64,000 nucleotides of DNA, taken from positions 1-64,000 of IMG/VR virus record IMGVR_UViG_3300017971_000013. One strand, 5' to 3'. The stretch comes from a virus. The position numbers were made by a program, and so were the translations under genes. A model generated the notes under the pieces. That model was not told the origin of the DNA, ran no database searches, and worked only from the letters and a program-made list of their open reading frames with translations. Within the stretch, counting starts at the first letter, position 1; every line of letters starts with the position of its first letter. This document shows positions 42,323 through 49,534 of the stretch, in pieces.

Positions 42323-44425
42323 ATGACTAGGTACTTTTTTGCAGGAGGGGACTCTAAGCCCGCAATTAAGTGTATGCTCGCATGTGACGTCAAAAATATT
42401 CTGTTTAGCTTCTTCTATATACAGAAAAAGCGGCAGAAGAATTTTGATGCCCTTGTAAGTCAGCTGACAGAACTCAAGGAAAAAGGTGGTTATACTTTTA
42501 TCTTAGATTCTGGTGGCTTTACTTATAAAGATGTAGCGGGCCGAGGGTTTCAAACTGTTAGAAGTGAAGCAGGCGCTGTACGGACAAAGAAGCTAGATCC
42601 ATATGCGTATTTAGAGGAATACACCAAATTTCTTATACAATATGGACACTTGTTTGATGTCTGTGCAGAGTTTGAACCGGACGAAGTGTTCGGCGGCGTA
42701 GATATTGTAGATGAGAACAGAGAGAAGATGCTAGCCACCTTCGAGAAGCACGGTGTAGAGGTTAACCTCATGCCTGTGTTTGATTCTTTCATAAGGGATC
42801 TAGATACGTGGGAAGAGTGGTGTGAAGATTCTAGATACAAGCATCTTGGTTTTGTGGGAAATGATATACGTCTTGCTTCTCGTCTTGTAAATAAGGCGCA
42901 TAGACACGGCAAAAAAGTACATGGTTTCGCGCAGACTAAGATTGAGGATCTTCAAAGAGCTAAGTTTGATACTGTGGATTCTACAGGATGGATTTCTGGG
43001 CAGAAATATGGAGAGGTGTTCATATTTCAACGTGGTAAATGGACCAGACTAAACGCTACCCAAAAGAATAAGCGCAAGCTTTATAAGAACTATTTCAAGG
43101 CAATTGGGATAGATTGGGACCTCATCAATAGAGATGATCCCAATGAGTTACTTAAAGCCTCATGTTTGTCCTGGAAGCGTTTGTTTGATCACTTTGAGGC
43201 TAGGTCTATATTAGAGACAGCCAGTACCACCTCCTTAAAGAGAGCAGCACCAACAAAGCCTGTTCGTGGGGTGTTGATGCAGTTAGCTGAGCTTGGTGTA
43301 GACAAAAAACCACGGGAGCGTAATGTCCCAAAGAAGACAATCAAAGTGGGGGGTAAGATACGGCTTATGTCGACGAAAGCGACAGCGTTCGACGCACAGA
43401 AGATCATTGCACGGGCGTTGGAGTTGTCGGAACTCCCTGTCGAGGAAGCCTGGGAAAAAGCCTTTGGGCGAGATGAGCAAGAAATAACTGTTGATGAGCA
43501 AGAGATGAACGCGTTGTTTAAGCCTAAAAGAGCCAGAGGGTTTAGCCCAGAATGGTATGCGTTGCTAGACCAACAACGTCAGGTAGAAGAGGCATTAGAA
43601 AAAGTCTCGGCAGACAATGAAAAAAGAAATAATAACTGGGACAAGTTCCTGGTGACTGAGCCTCTTATGTCCGAAAACGAGGTAATTTCGCAGGGTTCCA
43701 TTTTAGGTGACACTACAGACTACACAAATATTAAACAAATTCAGGGAAATACCGCAGAAATGGCGGATGGATCGCACGTTGCTAAAGACAACGTTGTTAA
43801 TAGCAACAGAGAAACTTTAGACAGTCAAAACGACCCTACAAAGCTCACATCATCGACGATTCGTAAAAAATTGTCCGTCCATGCGTGTCATACGTGCGCA
43901 GTTTCTACCGATTGCTCTTATTATCAACCTGGCTACTTGTGTTATTACAAACCAGCATTTCAAACGTTGCAAAGTCGCAATGTTAAAGATGTGATGCAGG
44001 CGTTAGAGTATATAACGGACAAGAACCTAGAGAGAACGATGCGCGCGTTTTTGATGGAAGAGATACAGATGGGGGGTCAAGTAGACCCTCAAGCATCAAA
44101 TGTGTCTCAGTTAGCTTTCGGGCAGTTAGAGAAGCTAGCTTCACTGAAACATGCAACCAGACCCGAATCTTTCAAGGTAACACTCGAAGGACAAGGTGAG
44201 TCAGCGTCTATCTTGACCCAACTTTTATCGGGCGCAAAACAGCCCGAAGAGCCAAAACAGTTAGAAGCGCAAGAGACTAATATGATAGATGTGACACCTA
44301 AGAAGAAAGAGAGAATAGAAGAACGCGCGATAAGAGAGTCAAAACAGCAAGGTAACAGACAAGATGAATATGACATTACTGAATTAGCTACGATACAGAA
44401 AATGTTTGTTCCTGATCAACAGTAG
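42323..44425 (+). CDS. dpdA: DpdA-like DNA 7-deazaguanine transglycosylase
   Basis: A 700-residue protein. Residues 1-280 look like a TGT-type TIM barrel of the phage DpdA family: FILDSGGF near residue 54, CAEFEPDEVFGGVDIVDEN, KHLGFVGNDI, GKKVHGFAQT, then FDTVDSTGWISGQKYGE. DpdA exchanges guanine for a 7-deazaguanine base in DNA. The remaining 400 residues, charged and Gln/Glu-rich, with a Cys cluster (HACHTCAVSTDCSYY, CYY) near residue 515, are not typical of DpdA and are unrecognised. With FolE, QueD and QueE in this window the pathway is nearly complete. ATG behind TTTTGGAG. Confidence 0.7.
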   Translation: MTRYFFAGGDSKPAIKCMLACDVKNILFSFFYIQKKRQKNFDALVSQLTELKEKGGYTFILDSGGFTYKDVAGRGFQTVRSEAGAVRTKKLDPYAYLEEYTKFLIQYGHLFDVCAEFEPDEVFGGVDIVDENREKMLATFEKHGVEVNLMPVFDSFIRDLDTWEEWCEDSRYKHLGFVGNDIRLASRLVNKAHRHGKKVHGFAQTKIEDLQRAKFDTVDSTGWISGQKYGEVFIFQRGKWTRLNATQKNKRKLYKNYFKAIGIDWDLINRDDPNELLKASCLSWKRLFDHFEARSILETASTTSLKRAAPTKPVRGVLMQLAELGVDKKPRERNVPKKTIKVGGKIRLMSTKATAFDAQKIIARALELSELPVEEAWEKAFGRDEQEITVDEQEMNALFKPKRARGFSPEWYALLDQQRQVEEALEKVSADNEKRNNNWDKFLVTEPLMSENEVISQGSILGDTTDYTNIKQIQGNTAEMADGSHVAKDNVVNSNRETLDSQNDPTKLTSSTIRKKLSVHACHTCAVSTDCSYYQPGYLCYYKPAFQTLQSRNVKDVMQALEYITDKNLERTMRAFLMEEIQMGGQVDPQASNVSQLAFGQLEKLASLKHATRPESFKVTLEGQGESASILTQLLSGAKQPEEPKQLEAQETNMIDVTPKKKERIEERAIRESKQQGNRQDEYDITELATIQKMFVPDQQ

Positions 44426-44570
44426 CTTGATCGGCGCAAATCACTGTTGTAATATTGATCTTTACGTAAGAGAGGTAACACCTAAAAAAAACTTTGTTGT
44501 AAAAGAAGGTGAACCATGAACAACGAGGGTTAAACCCCTCAAGGATCGGTCTTTTCAGGACCTAGACCAT

Positions 44571-44612
44571 TACCCCGATTGAGTGTCAAAAACTTGGTCG
44601 GGGTATTTTTTT
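44571..44612 (+). terminator. Rho-independent terminator after the DpdA-like gene
   Basis: TACCCCGA (44571-44578) pairs with TCGGGGTA (44598-44605), then seven T. Upstream, 44,490-44,570, are small hairpins including GGTCT...AGACC (44549-44569) and a tiny ATG frame (MNNEG); a preQ1-type aptamer was sought there and not found. Confidence 0.75.
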
Positions 44613-44616
44613 GCCT

Positions 44617-44638
44617 AACATTGCACTATTGCAACATC
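44617..44638. promoter_or_regulatory. 22-bp palindrome site
   Basis: AACATTGCA-CTAT-TGCAACATC, degenerate at the outer bases, 22 bases before the ATG at 44660. Confidence 0.5.
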
Positions 44639-44659
44639 AAAACAAAAGGAGGAGACAAA

Positions 44660-44881
44660 ATGAACGTCACACTATACGTAACAGAAGAGACAAAGAAAGA
44701 CATGGAGTATCTTAAGAAGTATCACAACTTCAAACCAAGTAAACTACTACAGGAGGTAACAACGCTCATCATGGAGAAAACTGAGATCTGTGCTGGTTGT
44801 CCAGCTCGAGCCGATGAAACGTGCGCGGTGTGTAAGTATAACTCTGTGACTATTATAGTAGAGAAACACTTAAAGAGATGA
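44660..44881 (+). CDS. RHH-like small protein with CxxC pairs
   Basis: A 73-residue protein behind AAAGGAGGAG. The N-terminus (MNVTLYVTEETKKDMEYLKK) is like a ribbon-helix-helix strand plus helix; the C-terminal part has CAGCP and CAVC, a likely zinc site. It may be a DNA-binding regulator. A Cys-rich frame continues after its TGA (see next). Confidence 0.65.
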   Translation: MNVTLYVTEETKKDMEYLKKYHNFKPSKLLQEVTTLIMEKTEICAGCPARADETCAVCKYNSVTIIVEKHLKR

Positions 44882-45076
44882 CGCTCCCCCGGAGACACCT
44901 CAACGTCTTGTGGCGTGGTCTGTAACTACTGTTATGAGAGTATAACAGGCATTCCTTACATAGATGTTGAGGTGGAAGATATTGTCTATTGTGAGTCTTG
45001 TGCAGCTAAATTAGGAGGAACATATAATCTGGGGGTAATAGTCAACGGTCACGTGCAATCTAACGTCGGTGAATAA
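44878..45076 (+). pseudogene. Frameshifted (or recoded) small zinc-ribbon gene
   Basis: A coding-like frame ending at TAA 45074-45076 reads CGVVCNYCYESITGIPYID...VYCESCAAKLGG, two CxxC pairs typical of the zinc-ribbon family common in this phage. It has no start codon of its own. The ATG at 44878 (overlapping the previous TGA) is in another frame, and the two frames meet across CCCCC at 44886-44890. Removing one C gives a continuous 65-residue ORF from that ATG. So this is a one-base frameshift, a sequencing error in the homopolymer, or +1 recoding on CCC-C. Readthrough of the upstream TGA would also enter this frame. Confidence 0.6.
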
Positions 45077-45125
45077 GAGGAGGGCAATCTAAAAGTATCC
45101 AGCGGGAATGAGATGAAAGAAAGTC

Positions 45126-45166
45126 CCCTCCGGCAGGAGGGTTAGGGTGTCGTTGTATTACCCTAA
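45126..45166 (+). repeat. Two adjacent hairpins
   Basis: CCCTCC-GGCA-GGAGGG (45126-45141) and TTAGGGT...ACCCTAA (45142-45166), back to back in non-coding DNA; followed by short GA and CA repeats (45165-45190). They open the 1.5-kb non-coding region. Confidence 0.5.
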
Positions 45167-45315
45167 GAGAGAGAGACACACACACATACATAAGAGCATA
45201 CAAGGAGGACAAGAGAGACAGAGTGACCCGATACCCACCGCATAAGACCTATTGTTTAGAGCATTCTTCACATAGAGGTGGAGTTACTCACATGAGTGGC
45301 AGTCCTCAGAAGTGT

Positions 45316-45395
45316 AAAGTGGAGTACCTAGGGGCCAGGTGGGGACTATACGTTATGAGCATATGCCCATAACCTAGTGTCTGCCATTCCACTTT
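45316..45395. repeat. Large inverted repeat (cruciform-like)
   Basis: AAAGTGGA (45316-45323) pairs with TCCACTTT (45388-45395); inside, GTTATG pairs with CATAAC around 45,352-45,373. A CACCTAGGTG palindrome lies at 45420-45429. No coding frame is convincing between 45,077 and 46,593. Confidence 0.45.
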
Positions 45396-45543
45396 TGTTC
45401 ATCTACAACGTGTAAATGGCACCTAGGTGTACCCTAGACCCCCCCTGAGACCAACCTCAGTCCCCCTCACGCCCAGTAAAGTGATCAGTCAGTGAAAAGG
45501 GTCAGTCTTTGGGGGAGTGTATGGGGAGTTCAGTGTCGGGGCA

Positions 45544-45625
45544 GTGAGTTGGGAGTGAGTATTAAGTGAGTTCTTAACGAGAGTGAGTAGCCGAGAGCCC
45601 TCCTGCAGTGAGTGAGTCAGTGAGT
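45544..45625 (+). repeat. GTGAGT repeats, partly at 11-bp spacing
   Basis: GTGAGT occurs at 45544, 45555, 45566 (11 bases apart, one helical turn), 45583, 45608, 45612 and 45620. Part of the candidate origin. Confidence 0.6.
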
Positions 45626-45637
45626 TTCTTCTGTGCG

Positions 45638-45929
45638 ATAAAGTGACACTCCACCAACCACCTCTTATCTCCAAACATTGCCACTTGGCAACCTCAAAAA
45701 GTCCACGTTCATACATTATAAAGTGATATCTTCAGACATCCTCTGTCAGGCAGCGACCATTTCCTACCTTAGCTGTCATTTTCCACTCAAAAAGTCTCGG
45801 CGTGAACGTTATAAAGTGCATGTGTACCTACTATAAAGTGTATACAGAGCACCAATAAAGTGATGTCTCGCAGCAGTTGGTAGTACAGAGCTATGCGAAA
45901 TAAAGTGTTGCGGCGAAAGAGATAAAGTG
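45638..45929 (+). repeat. ATAAAGTG iteron-like repeats
   Basis: Exact ATAAAGTG starts at 45638, 45718, 45811, 45833, 45855, 45900 and 45922. The last five are spaced 22, 22, 45 and 22 bases, the classical spacing of replication-initiator iterons. Two copies (45718, 45811) are preceded at 25 bases by CTCAAAAAGTC, so a longer 93-bp-spaced repeat exists. A degenerate copy (ATAAGTG) is at 45951 and TAAAGTGAT at 45477. Confidence 0.7.
45674..45695. promoter_or_regulatory. 22-bp palindrome inside the candidate origin
   Basis: AACATTGCCA-CT-TGGCAACCTC: a perfect TTGCCA/TGGCAA core. No gene starts nearby, unlike most other sites. Confidence 0.55.
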
Positions 45930-45995
45930 TGGGCCAAAGTCTCATAGGAAATAAGTGACGCAGCTGCCGGAGCGGACGGACGAGGTCAGTGGTGT

Positions 45996-46118
45996 CCATA
46001 TTCGGCCATTGACCACATATGGCGATTGAGGTGTCCATATATGGTGATCACCGCATATGGTGAATCCGACCCTTCTATCCATATATGGCGATTCACCCCA
46101 AAATTCGACCATATCTGG
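45996..46118. repeat. CCATATATGG repeat cluster
   Basis: Six copies or near-copies: 45996, 46013, 46035, 46051 (CCGCATATGG), 46079 and 46109, several followed by CGAT or TGAT. Two exact copies (46035, 46079) match the pair at 47697 and 47753. Palindromic, AT-rich; likely protein-binding sites of the origin region. Confidence 0.6.
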
Positions 46119-46218
46119 CGAATATCCTTTTAAACCCTTGAAACCATGGGTGAAATTCGATCCATCTCTGAAACCCCTCATTTCGGGACACGAAAGCTCT
46201 ATATAATGATAAGGGCGA

Positions 46219-46337
46219 CTGTGGCAAAATGTATACACTGTATATTCAGAGCAACACTTGGTTTGAGCGAGCAACCATGCGGACATGAGCAAATACGTCC
46301 TATACCTACATGTCATACTGTATACATTTTGCTACAG
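46219..46337. repeat. 18-bp inverted repeat with TATAAT upstream
   Basis: CTGTGGCAAAATGTATAC (46219-46236) and GTATACATTTTGCTACAG (46320-46337) are inverted with one mismatch, enclosing 83 bases. A perfect TATAAT lies at 46202-46207 without a clear -35. A short non-coding transcript here is possible. Confidence 0.5.
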
Positions 46338-46350
46338 GGTGTTGTGTTGA

Positions 46351-46372
46351 CACCTTGCCATTTGGCAACGTC
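46351..46372. promoter_or_regulatory. 22-bp palindrome site
   Basis: CACCTTGCCA-TT-TGGCAACGTC, core perfect. TTGCCA with TGTACA 17 bases later could be a promoter. Next coding start is 46594. Between them lie three hairpins (about 46,518-46,578: TGTTCG/CGAACA, AGCAAG/CTTGCT, GGTCCC/GGGACC). Confidence 0.5.
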
Positions 46373-46593
46373 TGTTCTGTACAGGTTGTACTTTTTTCAA
46401 CCTTTTTACACTCTGTAACATATTGTAATTATGTACAAAACAGCCACAGGCCGAAATTCGACCCAAAAAAACGACACAAAAAAGCGATGGTTGGTATCGA
46501 ACCTGCAATTTAACCTTTGTGTTCGCGGGGGCGAACAAGGGAAGCAAGCCCTACTTGCTAAGGTCCCTTAGGGGACCAAACAGCGGAGCTATC

Positions 46594-46830
46594 ATGGAAT
46601 TGCTAGCTATCATCATGTTTTCGTTCCTTGGTCTGTTCGTTTCTTCTGTTGTAATTCAGAGCAACCTTGCCGTTGTCGTCGCGGCGACTAATCGTAAGAA
46701 CTATCTCGATTTCTGCGAGAATGTAGATAGCGAGCTGAAAGCTATTCATAGACAAATGTACGTAGACGAGATTGTCGCTGAAAGCGACATTTACGCGGCT
46801 GTTGATTGTTTGGGTCTGAGACTACGCTAA
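46594..46830 (+). CDS. Small one-pass membrane protein
   Basis: A 78-residue protein. The N-terminus is a membrane segment (LLAIIMFSFLGLFVSSVVI), then an acidic helical part. Start ATG 46594 behind GGAG; an in-frame upstream ATG at 46519 lies in leader hairpins. Its stop codon is inside the tRNA-like element at 46823. Confidence 0.6.
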   Translation: MELLAIIMFSFLGLFVSSVVIQSNLAVVVAATNRKNYLDFCENVDSELKAIHRQMYVDEIVAESDIYAAVDCLGLRLR

Positions 46831-46867
46831 AACGGTTTTAGGGCGGTTCGATTCCGCCCTTAGCGTA
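46823..46867 (+). ncRNA. tRNA-like acceptor/T-arm element
   Basis: TACGCT (46823-46828) pairs with AGCGTA (46862-46867); inside are a small AAAA-CGG-TTTT hairpin and a strong T-arm GGGCGG-TTCGATT-CCGCCC with a consensus T-loop. Same plan as the elements at 34082, 34725 and 35179, and like 35179 its 5' strand holds the end of the upstream gene. Two more hairpins follow (CCTCTCAA/TTGAGAGG at 46871-46891 and GGCGC/GCGCC at 46902-46918) before the ATG at 46937. Confidence 0.6.
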
Positions 46868-46936
46868 TACCTCTCAATATGGGGTTGAGAGGAAACACAA
46901 CGGCGCTGAATAGGCGCCATATCAGGAGCTAATATC

Positions 46937-47269
46937 ATGCCCACTAAGAACACTAAAAACACAAAAACGATGATTGACCGACTTCGTGCATTGGCCGTAA
47001 ACGGCGACCTGTTCATCCCCTTGGATAGCAAGGGTGAGAAGGTGCTTGAAGCTATCACCTTGAATCAGCTGTTGCAGGCTAGCGCAGGAATCGAACCGTG
47101 TCACGTTGAAGCGGTCTGGCGCTTAGAAGGTAAGGGTGGTTCGTGGTTGTATGAGCGTCGTTTCAAGGGCGGACCACAGATGAAGCGTATCAAACTGCGG
47201 ACACCTATCGAAGGTGTCGTTGTTTCCTTCCCTTCTGGCGATGATACAGAAGACACCGATCTCTGGTAG
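46937..47269 (+). CDS. Hypothetical protein
   Basis: A 110-residue protein behind AGGAG. Basic start (PTKNTKNTKTMIDRLRAL), Trp-rich middle, acidic end. Unknown. Confidence 0.6.
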   Translation: MPTKNTKNTKTMIDRLRALAVNGDLFIPLDSKGEKVLEAITLNQLLQASAGIEPCHVEAVWRLEGKGGSWLYERRFKGGPQMKRIKLRTPIEGVVVSFPSGDDTEDTDLW

Positions 47270-47270
47270 C

Positions 47271-47324
47271 CTCTACAGAGACCACACCTGGCGCGCGTTT
47301 GTGTTGGTTGTGGTCTCGATAGAG
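47271..47324 (+). other. Long leader stem-loop
   Basis: CTCTA/TAGAG and GAGACCACA/TGTGGTCTC form a 14-bp stem with one internal loop. It overlaps nothing coded and lies 28 bases upstream of the ATG at 47353. Confidence 0.6.
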
Positions 47325-47352
47325 CCTATCACACACAAAGGGAGAGAAGAAC

Positions 47353-47565
47353 ATGAGACTATCATCTTGCATGACATGTGAAGAAACCACGTGCGCAAAT
47401 TGCGCGCGGTTAGCTGTATATAGAGCACGGGTAACCAGAAGGGCGAGGGCTGGGCGACCAGGAAAGGTGGGTCACATCTACGGGTATGCAGCCAGACATA
47501 GCCTCACAGACTGGCGTAACGATGGCAACAGGTCGACTGCGTTTTTGAAGCACGCGGCAGCATAG
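47353..47565 (+). CDS. Small Cys/Arg-rich protein
   Basis: A 70-residue protein behind GGAGAG. N-terminal CMTC-x4-TCANC (two CxxC-like pairs) followed by an arginine-rich part: a small zinc/nucleic-acid-binding protein. Followed by a terminator at 47586. Confidence 0.6.
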   Translation: MRLSSCMTCEETTCANCARLAVYRARVTRRARAGRPGKVGHIYGYAARHSLTDWRNDGNRSTAFLKHAAA

Positions 47566-47585
47566 CCAACCAACGCGTGTTCAAG

Positions 47586-47612
47586 CCCTCTAGGAAACTA
47601 GGGGGTTTTTTT
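47586..47612 (+). terminator. Rho-independent terminator
   Basis: CCCTCTAG (47587-47593 region) and CTAGGGGG with a GAAA-type loop, followed by seven T. It closes the 46.6-47.6 kb genes. Confidence 0.8.
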
Positions 47613-47696
47613 GTACCCACCGTAGACCGTCAATCCCCTGACACTAAGCCACCTTGGCGCGCCACTATGACACAACGTCGGGCGCATGACTGCTCA

Positions 47697-47762
47697 CCAT
47701 ATATGGACAACGCCGGAAACCCGCATGGTTACTAGGGTTACGGGTCAACTCGCCATATATGG
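47697..47762. repeat. Two CCATATATGG copies
   Basis: Exact decamers at 47697 and 47753, the second within the palindrome CGCCATATATGGCG. Together with 45996-46118 they bracket 46.1-47.7 kb. The rest of 47,613-47,946 holds no gene I can support. Confidence 0.55.
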
Positions 47763-47860
47763 CGACCCACCCCCTTAACGGAAGGGTGTCAAAATTTTGA
47801 CGCTCCAGGACAGATTTTAAATATTAGAAATTGATAGAAGTATATACTGCACATTAGGTT

Positions 47861-47882
47861 AATATTGCCATTAGACAATGTT
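47861..47882. promoter_or_regulatory. 22-bp palindrome site
   Basis: AATATTGCCA-TT-AGACAATGTT, one arm degenerate, 65 bases upstream of the strong promoter at 47947. Confidence 0.45.
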
Positions 47883-47946
47883 AAAAAAAAAATAGAAAAA
47901 ATAAAAAAGAAGTGTAAAACTATAATTCTTTACAAACTGTACAAAA

Positions 47947-47975
47947 TTGACAACACAGGAGAGAGCCTGTATAAA
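47947..47975 (+). promoter_or_regulatory. Strong sigma-70-type promoter
   Basis: TTGACA (47947-47952), 17-base spacer, TATAAA (47970-47975): near-consensus. A GA-repeat leader (about 47,978-48,007), itself purine-rich and SD-like, leads to the ATG at 48008. It probably drives the 48-58 kb small-gene run. Confidence 0.75.
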
Positions 47976-48007
47976 CGGAGAGAGAGAGAGAGAGAGAGGA
48001 GGGAGAG

Positions 48008-48289
48008 ATGAAGGAAGCAAGACTAGCAGCAAAAGAACTAGTCGTCGATAAGCTGGTTACGTCTCTTAGAGATATAATCATCGAGCACTTTGAATGCATG
48101 GAAGATAACTTCTCTTCACCAGCACCAGGGAAGGTATTATTGCTGACCGAAGAAGAGCAAAAGATCTTAATTGACATAGTAAAACCTTGGGTATCTAACC
48201 AGAACATGTTTTGTTCTTTAGAGAAGGAAGAACTAGCAAGAATTCAGAAACTAGAAAGAGACCTATTGAAGAAAATAGAGACTCTTTAA
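48008..48289 (+). CDS. Helical hypothetical protein
   Basis: A 93-residue helical acidic protein behind GAGGGAG. First gene after the strong promoter. Unknown. Confidence 0.6.
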   Translation: MKEARLAAKELVVDKLVTSLRDIIIEHFECMEDNFSSPAPGKVLLLTEEEQKILIDIVKPWVSNQNMFCSLEKEELARIQKLERDLLKKIETL

Positions 48290-48296
48290 CACAGGA

Positions 48297-48318
48297 AACA
48301 TTGCGGTATCGCAAGCTA
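48297..48318. promoter_or_regulatory. Degenerate palindrome site
   Basis: AACATTGCG-GTAT-CGCAAGCTA; core TTGCG/CGCAA. Downstream gene starts at 48345. Confidence 0.35.
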
Positions 48319-48344
48319 TACTAAAGAAGGAAGAAGAGGTCACT

Positions 48345-48494
48345 ATGAAGAGAGTACTTAAAGGAGAAAGATACAAGAAACAAAAGATGACAGAAACAGA
48401 GATAATTAAAGCCCGTGTAAACTGCTTAACTTGTGACACGCTTAGACGTTTATCTATAAAAGAAATAAACTTCATTTGTTATGTTTCAGGATAA
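48345..48494 (+). CDS. Very small CxxC protein
   Basis: A 49-residue protein (starts MKRVLKGERYKKQ, contains NCLTCDTL). GAGGT precedes the ATG. Likely one half-zinc motif. Coding is supported by ribosome site and by similarity in style to neighbours. Confidence 0.45.
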   Translation: MKRVLKGERYKKQKMTETEIIKARVNCLTCDTLRRLSIKEINFICYVSG

Positions 48495-48514
48495 ATAAAG
48501 ACCCAAGGACAAAA

Positions 48515-48958
48515 ATGAAGAAACTACTTAGACCAGGAAAAATAGAAACAATCTATCTAGAAGACTGCAGAGAATGTGGAGCTTTATATGTTTACGAGAA
48601 AGAAGACATAGACTATACAGATAGACCTGGGTATTTGTTTATTGTTTGTCCTTTCTGTGGTGTACAAAGCTTTCATTCAGATAAGAACCTAGTTCTTAAA
48701 CATGAGGTTAATCTGAGAATATGGTTAAGGGGGTTAAATGAGAAACAGAAAAAAGAATTTGCTAAATATTTAGGGCTTGAGATTTCTTATAAGAAAAGGT
48801 GGGATAAAAGACAGTTAGAAGATGAATTAGTGAACGCTACTCAACTTAGAGATGAGATAGTAAAAGGAAGAAAATTAAAGGGCTGGGATGAGCAATTCTT
48901 TCACTTTGACGGAGATAAACTGACAGTAATAGAGGTAGAAGATGAACTACATAGTTGA
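48515..48958 (+). CDS. Zinc-ribbon protein
   Basis: About 147 residues. CRECGALY ... CPFCGVQ gives a four-Cys zinc ribbon; the second half is helical and basic (LGLEISYKKRWDKRQLEDEL), with the look of a DNA-binding end. ATG 48515 behind AAGGA. Confidence 0.6.
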   Translation: MKKLLRPGKIETIYLEDCRECGALYVYEKEDIDYTDRPGYLFIVCPFCGVQSFHSDKNLVLKHEVNLRIWLRGLNEKQKKEFAKYLGLEISYKKRWDKRQLEDELVNATQLRDEIVKGRKLKGWDEQFFHFDGDKLTVIEVEDELHS

Positions 48959-49046
48959 ACATGGTGACGAATTCGAAGGAAGATTGTATATAGGCAGGTG
49001 TTCTTGTGGATGTAGAAAGATTTCTTTTGTGATCTGTATAAACTAG
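48942..49046 (+). CDS. Very small Cys-rich peptide
   Basis: A 34-residue frame (RCSCGCRK) whose ATG follows AGAGG and overlaps the upstream gene by 17 bases. May be a real micro-protein or a remnant. Confidence 0.35.
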   Translation: MNYIVEHGDEFEGRLYIGRCSCGCRKISFVICIN

Positions 49047-49133
49047 ATATGGGAGGTATATTTGCTCTTGTGTGCCAAAAGAAAGAGAAATAATGAATAA
49101 AGGTGATAGGTATTTCTGTTTAAAGGAGCTGTA

Positions 49134-49469
49134 ATGATTACCATACTAGAACAAGGATCGGCCGAATTAAAAACTTTTAAGGTCACATGTACTTCTTGTA
49201 ATTGTAAATTTCTTTATCAATCGAATGATCTAATTAGAAGAAGAACATCTCCTGATCTTGTCAAAGACTCTGTGATCTTTTGTCCTGAATGCCGTACATG
49301 TATTCCTCACTTTAACGAAAACGAACTAGCACATCCACATACAGATGTAATAGAACACCTTTGTCTGACCTGTGAACATCTTAACCATGACGATATGTTT
49401 TGTGGAGTAATGTCTAGAAATTGTAATGTTTGGATTGTAGGAGCTTGTGCTGGTTACGAAGAACATTAA
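49134..49469 (+). CDS. Zinc-ribbon protein with multiple CxxC
   Basis: A 111-residue protein: CTSCNCKF, CPECRTC, CLTCEH, then CGVMSRNC. At least two zinc sites likely. ATG behind AAAGGAG. Unknown role, perhaps regulating host or phage RNA polymerase. Confidence 0.6.
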   Translation: MITILEQGSAELKTFKVTCTSCNCKFLYQSNDLIRRRTSPDLVKDSVIFCPECRTCIPHFNENELAHPHTDVIEHLCLTCEHLNHDDMFCGVMSRNCNVWIVGACAGYEEH

Positions 49470-49470
49470 A

Positions 49471-49499
49471 TTGACATTATTTTTAGGTAATGTTACAAA
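49471..49499 (+). promoter_or_regulatory. Sigma-70-type promoter
   Basis: TTGACA (49471-49476), 17 bases, TACAAA (49494-49499), in the gap before 49535. Confidence 0.55.
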
Positions 49500-49534
49500 A
49501 TGTATAGAACGTACAGAGAAGGAAAGGAGATAGA

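Noticed and set aside
44461-44570. preQ1-type riboswitch near the DpdA-like gene
   Set aside because: There is an AGGT-AAC-ACCT hairpin followed by an A-run, but the loop is too short and the conserved preQ1-I core is absent.
45165-45190. CRISPR-like short repeats
   Set aside because: These are simple GA/CA dinucleotide repeats without spacers; no CRISPR array or cas operon was seen (the Cas4-like gene alone is a common phage nuclease).
45489-46316. Minus-strand frames (45489-45716, 45787-46038 and 45942-46316) in the repeat region
   Set aside because: Products are made of translated repeats; no ribosome sites.
46146-46418. 90-codon frame across the origin-like region
   Set aside because: Spans the 18-bp inverted repeat and the palindrome, low-complexity product, no ribosome site.
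46481-46520. tRNA on the minus strand around GGTTCGATACC
   Set aside because: Contains a T-loop-like sequence but lacks a T-stem, acceptor and anticodon arm.
47978-48007. GA-repeat as a microsatellite of interest
   Set aside because: It directly precedes an ATG and works as a purine-rich ribosome site; most likely simple leader sequence.
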